Origin: Candidatus Peregrinibacteria bacterium
Lineage (GTDB): Bacteria > Patescibacteriota > Gracilibacteria > UM-FILTER-43-11
Direction of reading: 5' to 3'
NCBI GenBank assembly: GCA_016927155.1
Contig: JAFGNE010000062.1
Coordinates: forward strand, 1 to 20,216
Length of the DNA stretch: 20,216 nt
Shown: positions 14,290 through 20,216 of the stretch, in pieces
Numbering within the stretch: position 1 is the stretch's first letter
How the letters are laid out: every line of letters starts with the position of its first letter
Notes under the pieces: generated by a model
Database searches by the model: none
Told to the model about the DNA's origin: nothing
What the model saw: the letters and a program-made list of their open reading frames with translations, nothing else
Program-made: the position numbers and the translations under genes

Positions 14290-15797
14290 GGGGATGGGGC
14301 CGCTTTTTCATGCGCCATGTGCTCCGTCTTGATCCACGGCATGGCGAAAAGCGCAAAAAGCGAAGTGATGGCGCCGAGCCACACGGTTAACTGCAGGCCG
14401 CTCATGCCAAGGAGGCCGTCCTGGATTTTCTCGTAAATCATCCCGCCGCTCACAGAGCCGAAAACCAGGCCGAAATTCATAATGGAGGCGAACACCGCGA
14501 AGTTGGTGCCTTCTAAGTTTTTTGGAGTGCTCAAAGCCACGAACTTAAGCAGGGCGAGAAAAGAAACCATATACAAAATCCCGAGGAAAAAATCGAGGAA
14601 CATATTAAGGTGGACGATTCCCGGGTAGGCCATGAGTGACGACCAAAAGGCCGAGCCGTGGGCGACCAGATAGACGGGCGTGGCAATGGCCGAACCGATG
14701 TATTTAATGACCGGATTCATGCCGATGGGGTTGGCCCATTCCACCTTGGTAATCGTAAGCTGGCTCATGCCAAGGACAGCACTAAGGACGATAGTCCAAA
14801 ACAGGACCCTTTTAAGGTTTTTTTTATCCAGCCACTTGGCAAATAAAATCGAGCCGATCAGCCAGCCGAGGTATGAAACGACGCCGAAATAGCCATAGGT
14901 TTCCTGGTCAATGCCGACCTTGTTGAGCATAAAATCCTGCCACGGCGCGCCAAAACTGGGGGTAAAACGCCAGAGGAAGACAAAAATGGCGGCGGCAAAA
15001 AGCCCGCGGCCGATCACTTTGAGATTAATGAGGTGTTTGAAATAAAACCCGAACCAGGTGAACCAGATGGCGATGGTGCCAATACTCACCCACTCGGAAT
15101 CCAGGCCTTCGCGCGGCCAAAGGAGGGCGACCGTGAGCGCGAAAGCGACAAAGGCGGAATAGATGTATTTTTTACTGATTTCCTGATGCACTTTCTCCTC
15201 GTTCACCTCGCTGATGCGCCGTTCGCTGACAAAAAAGGAAAGGGTAAAAGTGAGGAGCGGGACAAGCGCCGTGATCAGGAACATGCCGCGGATGCTGACA
15301 ATTTCCCGACCCAGGAGCATGCCGGAAAGGAACGTGGAAACGATGGCGCCTATCGTGAGAGACCCCCAGCAGATGGACTGGTAACGGCCCGCGGTCTTTT
15401 CGTCGGACTGCTGGACAACGAGGCCGTCAGCGATCACATCGGTAAAACCCATGCCGATGTTGGCAATAATGAACGGAACGGCGAAGGTAATGAACGAGTT
15501 GGCGAACTGCCAAATGTAAAGCCAACTTAAAATGGTGATGACCGGCGTGATGTGGAGGTATGGCCGGCGGCGGTACCCCCCAATCGGCACCAGATCAGTG
15601 AGGAACCCATAAACCGGTTTCACGCTCCATGAAATGGTGGGAAGCGCCGCGAGGATACCAAGCTGGAGAAAACTGAGGCCGAGCTGGTTGCGGGTAAACA
15701 GAAATTCCGCCATGGCGGAAATCCCTACCGCGGCCTGCACAAAGTAAACGGCCGAGAAAAAAAATTCGTTACGGGAAAGGGGGAATTTAAATTTCAT
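14286..15797 (-). CDS. BT1-family (folate/biopterin-type) MFS transporter
   Basis: Integral membrane transporter of 503 residues with about 12 hydrophobic segments. Family signatures are PTISWSVKPVYGFLTDLVPIGGYRRRPY (about 53-80) and FTDVIADGLVVQQ (118-130) followed by RYQSICWGSLTIGAI, the core pattern of the BT1 / folate-biopterin transporter group of the major facilitator superfamily. Known relatives in trypanosomatids, plants and cyanobacteria carry folates or pteridines. In bacteria the substrate is usually untested, so transport of a folate-like compound is only a possibility. A Lys/Glu-rich cytoplasmic loop (about 190-210) separates the two halves. It is monocistronic: its ATG is 14 bases from the -35 of the divergent small membrane protein gene, and its stop overlaps the ORF6N stop. 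No Shine-Dalgarno. Confidence 0.85.
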   Translation of the reverse strand: MKFKFPLSRNEFFFSAVYFVQAAVGISAMAEFLFTRNQLGLSFLQLGILAALPTISWSVKPVYGFLTDLVPIGGYRRRPYLHITPVITILSWLYIWQFANSFITFAVPFIIANIGMGFTDVIADGLVVQQSDEKTAGRYQSICWGSLTIGAIVSTFLSGMLLGREIVSIRGMFLITALVPLLTFTLSFFVSERRISEVNEEKVHQEISKKYIYSAFVAFALTVALLWPREGLDSEWVSIGTIAIWFTWFGFYFKHLINLKVIGRGLFAAAIFVFLWRFTPSFGAPWQDFMLNKVGIDQETYGYFGVVSYLGWLIGSILFAKWLDKKNLKRVLFWTIVLSAVLGMSQLTITKVEWANPIGMNPVIKYIGSAIATPVYLVAHGSAFWSSLMAYPGIVHLNMFLDFFLGILYMVSFLALLKFVALSTPKNLEGTNFAVFASIMNFGLVFGSVSGGMIYEKIQDGLLGMSGLQLTVWLGAITSLFALFAMPWIKTEHMAHEKAAPSP

Positions 15798-15810
15798 GGC
15801 GTTTATTAAC

Positions 15811-15840
15811 TTGCCAATATTTTATCATGAACGCTATAAT
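15811..15840 (+). promoter_or_regulatory. Strong sigma-70-type promoter of the small membrane protein gene
   Basis: TTGCCA (15811-15816), an 18-base spacer and a perfect TATAAT (15835-15840). This is the closest match to consensus in the window. The leader to the ATG at 15872 is about 25 bases, AT-rich and without a Shine-Dalgarno. Confidence 0.75.
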
Positions 15841-15871
15841 CTACCCGCAAATATAAATTAATATTAAATTC

Positions 15872-16210
15872 ATGTTTAAATTTCTCCACAAAATCCGTTC
15901 GTCCGGTTTTTGGAGCCATTTGAAGTACCTGCTCACCCTCCTTGTGGCCGTTGCGGCCGTGGCCATGATGGCCACCACCACCATAAAACAAGTGGATTTT
16001 TTGGCGACCGACATCATGCAGACAAGCAAACAGATCGAATCGCAGAAAACCCCCGAAGGCAGCATCAAGCTGGAAGTGGTGCAGCCCCTGATTGCCTGGC
16101 GGTTTGAGATGCCCAATAAATACCGTATGTTCCGCATGGTTTCCTATAATCTCACGGTATTCCTTAGCGCCGCCCTTTTGATGTACGCCATCAACAAGAA
16201 GGAAGACTGA
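15872..16210 (+). CDS. Small two-helix membrane protein, unknown function
   Basis: A 112-residue protein with two membrane helices, about 18-38 and 88-107. They frame a loop of about 50 residues (QTSKQIESQKTPEGSIKLEV onward) containing a short helical and a beta-like part. The N-terminus is basic (KFLHKIR) and the C-terminus ends KKED, so by the positive-inside rule both ends are probably cytoplasmic and the loop external. No cysteines and no family motif that I recognise. It is flanked by its own near-consensus promoter and a perfect hairpin terminator, so it is a self-contained and probably well-expressed unit. The stop is TGA. The boundaries and the membrane nature are well supported; the role is unknown. 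Confidence 0.82.
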   Translation: MFKFLHKIRSSGFWSHLKYLLTLLVAVAAVAMMATTTIKQVDFLATDIMQTSKQIESQKTPEGSIKLEVVQPLIAWRFEMPNKYRMFRMVSYNLTVFLSAALLMYAINKKED

Positions 16211-16225
16211 ATGGCCTGATCATTT

Positions 16226-16265
16226 AAATCCCCCCGATGGATTTTCCATCGGGGGGATTTTTGTT
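16226..16265 (+). terminator. Intrinsic terminator after the small membrane protein gene
   Basis: AAATCCCCCCGATGGA (16226-16241), a TTT loop, and its exact complement (16245-16260): a 16-base-pair perfect stem followed by TTGTTTTT. It lies between convergent genes (stops at 16210 and 16285). On the minus strand the tail is a weaker TTTAAATGA, so it may also stop nrdJ transcription, less efficiently. Confidence 0.9.
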
Positions 16266-16284
16266 TTTAAGGTTTGCGGTTTGT

Positions 16285-19200
16285 TTAGCTGCAGCCACTG
16301 GTTTCCCCGCAATCCAGACACTTGTAGCAGCTTCCGTTACGCACCATCACGGAACCGCAATTGCTGCACATCGGCGCGTCGTCGTTCTGGAAGGCATGAG
16401 GTGTGCCGTGCGTGTGCCCGCCGGCGCCCACGGCGACGGCCTTACGGGCGGCTTTGGCTTTCACCTCCTGCAGGGCCTGGATAATCCTGTTTTCCGTTTC
16501 ATCGGTTTTTTGAGTTTTGGCTTTGATATCGGTAACCGTAACAGCGTTCCTGAATTGCGGGATAATACCCCTGCTCATGGTGCCTTCACTATAAGCTTTG
16601 TCGATCAGGTCGCTATTGTGGTATTTTTTGGCGTCTTCCTTTTTAAGGAACTTAAGGGCCATCCACCGGCCAAGGTAATCCATGATGGATTTCACGATAG
16701 GAATTTCGGGGTTACCTGTCATGCCGGAAGGTTCGAAACGGGAATGGGTGAATTTGGAAACAAATACTTCCAGAGGGACGCCGTATTGCAGGTTAAGGGA
16801 AACCGAAAGGGCGAGGCTGTCCATGATGCCGGAAAGCGTGGAACCTTCTTTGTTCATCTTTACAAAAAGCTCACCCGGAGTGCCGTCTTCGTATAATCCG
16901 ACGGTGAAGTAACCTTCATGGCCCGCGACAGAAAATTTGTGCGTAATGGATTGGCGTTCCGCGGGAAGGCGGCGGCGTAAAGGTTTTTTTGTGATTTCCA
17001 CTTCGCTCATTTCCACCTTATTCGGGACTTTTTTCTTATCCTTCGAAGAGGTATTGAGCGGCTGGGAAAGCTTACAGCCGTCACGATAAATGGCGTTGGC
17101 TTTCAGGGCCAGTTTCCAGCTCATCTGATAAGCTTCCAAAATTTCTTCCGTTTTCGTTTCATGCGGCATGTTGATTGTCTTGCTGATGGAACCGCTGACA
17201 AAAGGCTGCACGGCGGCCAGCATGCGGATATGGCCCGTATGGTGGATATAACGTTTTCCTTTTTTTCCGCATTTGCTGGCACAATCGAAAACGGAAAGGT
17301 GCTCATGCTTGATGTGGGGGGCGCCTTCAATCGTCATGGCGCCGCACACGGCGATGTTAGCGGTTTCAATTTCATCTTCGCTGAAGCCTATTTCCCTGAG
17401 CAGGCTGAAGCCGGGATTATCGTAACGCTCGGGATCGACCCCCAAACGCCCAAGGGCGTCTTCGCCAACCGTGAACTTATTGAAAGCCATTCCGATATCG
17501 AAAGCGTTTTTCAGGCTTTTTTCGATGCGCATGAGCTCTTCGTCATTGAAACCTTTTTCTTTTAAAGTTTTCCAATTGATGAAAGGCGCATCAATCAGGG
17601 TGCCTTTCCCCACAATATAATCGAGGATTTCCCGGATTTCACGCGGGCGGTAACCAAGCTGTTCCAAAGCCATCGGAATGGACTGGTTGGCGATTTTCAT
17701 ATAACCGCCACCGGCCAGTTTTTTGAATTTTACAAGGGCGAAATCAGGTTCAACACCGGTGGTATCGCAATCCATAAGGAGGCCGATGGTACCCGTGGGC
17801 GCGATGACCGTGACCTGGGCGTTCCTGAAACCATGTTTTTCGCCGCCGGCCAAAGCCTTGTCCCACGATTTTACCGCCGCCTTATAAAGATAGAGGGGAC
17901 AGAATTCTTTTTTCAGCCCCACCGGTTTGGTTTCCAGCTTTTCATATTCGTATTCCGGCGCGTCCATGGCGGCCCTGCGGTGGTTGCGGACGACCCGCAG
18001 CATGTCTTCACGGTTAGCCTCAAAACGGATGAACGGCCCAAAACGGGAGGCCATTTCGGCGGATGTGGTATAAGCGATTCCCGTCATGAGGGCTGTAATG
18101 CCTCCCGCAATCGACCGGGCCTCTTCGCTGTCATAAGGAATACCGGAAAGCATGAGGACCGTTCCGATATTCGCGTGGCCTAAGCCAAGCGTGCGGTATT
18201 CGAAACTTTTTTTGGCGATTTCGTAACTGGGGAACTGGGCCATCAGGACGCTGATTTCAAGCGTGATCGTCCACAAACGACAAGCGTGTTCAAACGCGGA
18301 AAGGTCAAATTCTTTTTTTTCGGCATTGAAAAACTTATAAAGATTGAACGAAGCGAGATTACAGGCTGTGTCATCCAGAAACATGTATTCGCTGCAGGGG
18401 TTTGAAGCGTTGATGCGGCCGTCTTTCGGACAGGTGTGCCATTCATTGACGGTGGTATCGTATTGGATCCCGGGGTCGGCGCAAGCCCAGGCGGCGTAAC
18501 CGATCTTATCCCAAAGTTTTCGCGCCTTAAGAGTTTTGAACACTGAGCCGTTGGTGCGGGAAATAAGGTTAAAATCCTCATCTTTTTCCACCGCGCGCAT
18601 AAAGTCGTTGGTGAGGCGGACGGAATTGTTGGAATTCTGGCCCGAAACGGTGGCATAAGCGTCGCCGTTAAAATCGGACGAATAACCTGCCGCGATTAAC
18701 GCGGCCACCTTTTTTTCCTCTTCGACTTTCCAGTCGATAAAATGTTCGATTTCGGGGTGGTCGATATTGAGGCAGACCATTTTAGCCGCCCTGCGCGTGG
18801 TGCCGCCGCTTTTAATGGCGCCTGCGGCCCTGTCACCGATCTTAAGCCAGCTCATGAGGCCGGAAGAAACGCCGCCGCCTGAAAGCCTTTCACCTTCGCC
18901 GCGCAGGCCCGAAAAATTGGTGCCCGTACCGGAACCGTATTTAAACAGCCTTGCTTCACGCACCCATAAATCCATAATGCCGCCCTCGTTCACCAAGTCG
19001 TCGCGCACGGACTGGATAAAGCAGGCATGAGGCTGGGGATGGGTGTAAGAATCTTCGGATTTTTTAATTTCACCCGTAAGAGGATCGGCGTAAAAGTGGC
19101 CTTGCGCGGGACCATTGATGCCATACGCGTGATTGAGGCCCGTATTGAACCATTGGGGGGAATTGGGAGCTCCCATCTGATGGATCATCATGTGGTTCAT

Positions 19201-19548
19201 TTCCGCTTCGTAGGCATCAGCGGAAGCTTTATCCGCGAAATAGCCATGTTTTTCGCCCCAATATCTCCAGCAGCCCGCCATGCGGGAAACCACTTGGGCG
19301 GCGCTAATTTCTGCGCCGGTACCGGGCACGCCGGCGCGGCGGGCGTATTTGGAAATCATGATGTCGCCGGCGTTTTGCGACCAATCCTTGGGAATTTCGA
19401 AACCTTTCATTTCAAAAACGACCGAGCCGTCCTGGCGCAGGATACGGCAATCACGTTTTTCATATTTCACTTCTTTTAAAGGGTCTACCCCCGGGCGAGT
19501 AAAGAAACGGCTGATCATAAGACCCCGTTTTTGGTTGGTTTTTTTCAT
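16285..19548 (-). CDS. nrdJ: Class II (adenosylcobalamin-dependent) ribonucleoside-diphosphate reductase
   Basis: Makes deoxyribonucleotides without oxygen, using adenosylcobalamin to form the active-site thiyl radical. Counting from an upstream ATG at 19605, HACFIQSV holds Cys195 and ACNLASFNL holds Cys415, the reducing disulfide pair. NPCSEYMF carries the radical Cys404 and Glu406. The finger loop GSGTGTNFSGLRGEGE and SGGTTRRAAKMVCLN are also present. Near the C-terminus a TSCPD-type domain (HEGYFTVGLYEDGTPGELFVK) is followed by a Cys-rich zinc ribbon (CSNCG...CYKCLDCG). About 1090 residues is usual for this long NrdJ type. I prefer the ATG at 19548 (MKKTNQKRGLMISRFFTRPG); the ATG at 19605 adds 19 residues unlike the family. 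Two NrdR-like boxes lie upstream, shared with the divergent adenosyltransferase. Confidence 0.96.
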   Translation of the reverse strand: MKKTNQKRGLMISRFFTRPGVDPLKEVKYEKRDCRILRQDGSVVFEMKGFEIPKDWSQNAGDIMISKYARRAGVPGTGAEISAAQVVSRMAGCWRYWGEKHGYFADKASADAYEAEMNHMMIHQMGAPNSPQWFNTGLNHAYGINGPAQGHFYADPLTGEIKKSEDSYTHPQPHACFIQSVRDDLVNEGGIMDLWVREARLFKYGSGTGTNFSGLRGEGERLSGGGVSSGLMSWLKIGDRAAGAIKSGGTTRRAAKMVCLNIDHPEIEHFIDWKVEEEKKVAALIAAGYSSDFNGDAYATVSGQNSNNSVRLTNDFMRAVEKDEDFNLISRTNGSVFKTLKARKLWDKIGYAAWACADPGIQYDTTVNEWHTCPKDGRINASNPCSEYMFLDDTACNLASFNLYKFFNAEKKEFDLSAFEHACRLWTITLEISVLMAQFPSYEIAKKSFEYRTLGLGHANIGTVLMLSGIPYDSEEARSIAGGITALMTGIAYTTSAEMASRFGPFIRFEANREDMLRVVRNHRRAAMDAPEYEYEKLETKPVGLKKEFCPLYLYKAAVKSWDKALAGGEKHGFRNAQVTVIAPTGTIGLLMDCDTTGVEPDFALVKFKKLAGGGYMKIANQSIPMALEQLGYRPREIREILDYIVGKGTLIDAPFINWKTLKEKGFNDEELMRIEKSLKNAFDIGMAFNKFTVGEDALGRLGVDPERYDNPGFSLLREIGFSEDEIETANIAVCGAMTIEGAPHIKHEHLSVFDCASKCGKKGKRYIHHTGHIRMLAAVQPFVSGSISKTINMPHETKTEEILEAYQMSWKLALKANAIYRDGCKLSQPLNTSSKDKKKVPNKVEMSEVEITKKPLRRRLPAERQSITHKFSVAGHEGYFTVGLYEDGTPGELFVKMNKEGSTLSGIMDSLALSVSLNLQYGVPLEVFVSKFTHSRFEPSGMTGNPEIPIVKSIMDYLGRWMALKFLKKEDAKKYHNSDLIDKAYSEGTMSRGIIPQFRNAVTVTDIKAKTQKTDETENRIIQALQEVKAKAARKAVAVGAGGHTHGTPHAFQNDDAPMCSNCGSVMVRNGSCYKCLDCGETSGCS

Positions 19549-19649
19549 GTCGTTTCGGGTTAATCGGCCAGCCCGAACGGTACTGGCGGAGAGAGCATGG
19601 CTCATTGTAAATCAGGGGCGGTTCAAGTCAAATAAAAGTTCTTGACGAT

Positions 19650-19665
19650 ACACAACAGCTTGTAT
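19650..19665. promoter_or_regulatory. NrdR box 1 (candidate)
   Basis: ACACAACAGCTTGTAT matches about 13 of 16 positions of the NrdR consensus (recalled as ACACWATATSTWGTGT) and keeps the ACAA-N4-TTGT core. It lies in the 98-base gap between nrdJ and the adenosyltransferase, 32 bases from the second box. A further small inverted repeat, GTATC-AA-GATAC (19662-19673), overlaps its right end. Confidence 0.65.
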
Positions 19666-19681
19666 CAAGATACCATTGCAG

Positions 19682-19697
19682 ACACAAGATATTGTTA
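19682..19697. promoter_or_regulatory. NrdR box 2 (candidate)
   Basis: ACACAAGATATTGTTA has the same ACAA-N4-TTGT core and the ACACAA left half, matching about 12 of 16 consensus positions. Its start is 32 bases from that of box 1, about three helical turns, the kind of spacing known for paired NrdR sites. It ends 6 bases before the adenosyltransferase ATG. Confidence 0.65.
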
Positions 19698-19703
19698 CAT
19701 AGC

Positions 19704-20216
19704 ATGATTTTGACAATTACAGGAAACGGCAAAGGGAAGACCACTTCCGCCCTTGGAATGGCGCTAAGGTCCGCCGGCTGGAACAAAAAAACGGCGATTG
19801 TTTTTTTTGATAAAGGAGGCTCGCATTATGGCGAACAAAATATTCTGGATTTCCTGCAACAAAAAATCGATATTTTCCGTTTCGGCCTGAAGCGTTTTGA
19901 TGAAAAAAAGAAAACCTTCCGTTTTAAAAACACGATCGCGGACAAAAAGGAGGCGGAAAAAGCTTTATATAAGGTAAAGACGCTCCTTAAGAAAAAATAT
20001 TTCCTGATCGTATGTGATGAACTTATCAATTGCCTGAACCTGAAGCTTGTCGCGAAAAATGATGTTGAGGCCCTGATCAAAGCCTGCCCTAAAACAACCC
20101 ATCTGGCATTTACCGGCCGCAACGCGCCCGCGTGGCTGGCCAAAAAAGCGGACCTGGTTTCGGAAATTAAAGAAGCCAAGCATTACTTTAAAAAAGCGGG
20201 GGGGGCGGTCAAGGGG
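19704..20216 (+). CDS. cobO: Cob(I)alamin (corrinoid) adenosyltransferase, CobO/BtuR type, 3' end cut by window
   Basis: Transfers the adenosyl group of ATP to reduced corrinoid to form adenosylcobalamin. The frame opens at the ATG at 19704 and runs without a stop for 171 codons to the window edge. The P-loop is TITGNGKGKTTSALGMALRSAG (4-25, GNGKGKTT at 7-14), characteristic of CobO/BtuR/CobA. FFDKGG (34-39), YFLIVCDELINCL (99-111, the Walker B-like part) and LAFTGRNAPAWL...ADLVSEIKEAKHYF follow in family order. The family usually ends a few residues after this last block, so only a short tail is missing. The middle (RFGLKRFDEKKKTFRFKN) differs from proteobacterial forms but keeps the fold order. 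It diverges from nrdJ, whose enzyme needs this product, across a gap with two NrdR-like boxes. Confidence 0.9.
   Translation, partial: MILTITGNGKGKTTSALGMALRSAGWNKKTAIVFFDKGGSHYGEQNILDFLQQKIDIFRFGLKRFDEKKKTFRFKNTIADKKEAEKALYKVKTLLKKKYFLIVCDELINCLNLKLVAKNDVEALIKACPKTTHLAFTGRNAPAWLAKKADLVSEIKEAKHYFKKAGGAVKG

Noticed and set aside
16237..16896. Plus-strand frame of 219 codons opposite the nrdJ 3' end
   Set aside because: Starts inside the terminator hairpin and mirrors the TSCPD/zinc-ribbon coding region; no independent support.
19027..19479. Plus-strand frames opposite the nrdJ 5' part
   Set aside because: Antisense shadow of a well-supported enzyme gene, with no family resemblance.
19606..19703. 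Cobalamin riboswitch upstream of nrdJ or the adenosyltransferase
   Set aside because: The gap is only about 98 bases, too short for the usual roughly 200-base element, and I see no B12-box-like core. Protein operators explain the palindromes better.
1..20216. UGA recoded as glycine (as in Gracilibacteria/Absconditabacteria)
   Set aside because: TGA closes pgl, zwf, the LOG gene and the small membrane protein gene at family-expected or terminator-supported ends, and no in-frame TGA occurs in recG, tkt, gnd or nrdJ, where glycines are GGN.
1..20216. CRISPR arrays, tRNA/rRNA genes, insertion sequences
   Set aside because: No regularly spaced repeats, no cloverleaf-like or rRNA segments in the gaps, and no transposase; nearly all sequence is covered by the listed genes.

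Overview
The window is a gene-dense, roughly half-GC bacterial chromosome segment using the standard code. TGA ends several genes at their family-typical C-termini, and no in-frame TGA interrupts the long genes. Three traits fit a Candidate Phyla Radiation / Patescibacteria-type genome (a Peregrinibacteria-like lineage is my best guess, moderate confidence): the PilM-PilN/PilO/pilin cluster, the cobalamin-dependent ribonucleotide reductase, and the absence of a recognisable Shine-Dalgarno sequence before every gene whose start is visible. Promoters nevertheless look like ordinary sigma-70 (-35 TTGnnn, -10 TATAnT).

Layout. (1) 1-2187, plus strand: type IV pilus assembly genes, namely the end of a PilM-PilN fusion, then pilO, then a type IV pilin with its own promoter, closed by a strong bidirectional terminator. 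(2) 2201-4704: recG (minus) diverging from a mazF-type toxin whose start overlaps a very short upstream reading frame that may be the antitoxin or its remnant. (3) 4760-10896, minus strand: a compact pentose phosphate operon, transcribed tkt - LOG-family gene - gnd - zwf - pgl, with junctions from a 23-base overlap to a 36-base gap. It encodes the whole oxidative branch (glucose-6-phosphate to ribulose-5-phosphate, giving NADPH) plus transketolase. The LOG-family enzyme, which in characterised members releases ribose-5-phosphate from nucleotides, sits inside it. (4) 10897-11009: an AT-rich divergent promoter region with overlapping -10 elements and a perfect 12-base palindrome, between tkt and an unknown secreted protein (11010-11930). 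(5) 11940-15797: a B12-binding-type radical SAM protein (minus), an ORF6N-domain protein (plus) and a BT1-family folate/pteridine-type transporter (minus), arranged as divergent and convergent pairs. (6) 15811-16265: a small two-helix membrane protein with the best consensus promoter in the window and a perfect hairpin terminator. (7) 16285-20216: class II (adenosylcobalamin-dependent) ribonucleotide reductase nrdJ (minus), diverging from a cob(I)alamin adenosyltransferase (plus) that runs off the window end.

The most informative regulatory signal is between nrdJ and the adenosyltransferase. Two ACAA-N4-TTGT palindromes with flanks matching the NrdR box lie 32 bases apart, start to start. This suggests that one NrdR repressor controls both the B12-dependent reductase and the enzyme that makes its coenzyme. 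The pentose phosphate operon could supply ribose-5-phosphate and NADPH to the same nucleotide economy.
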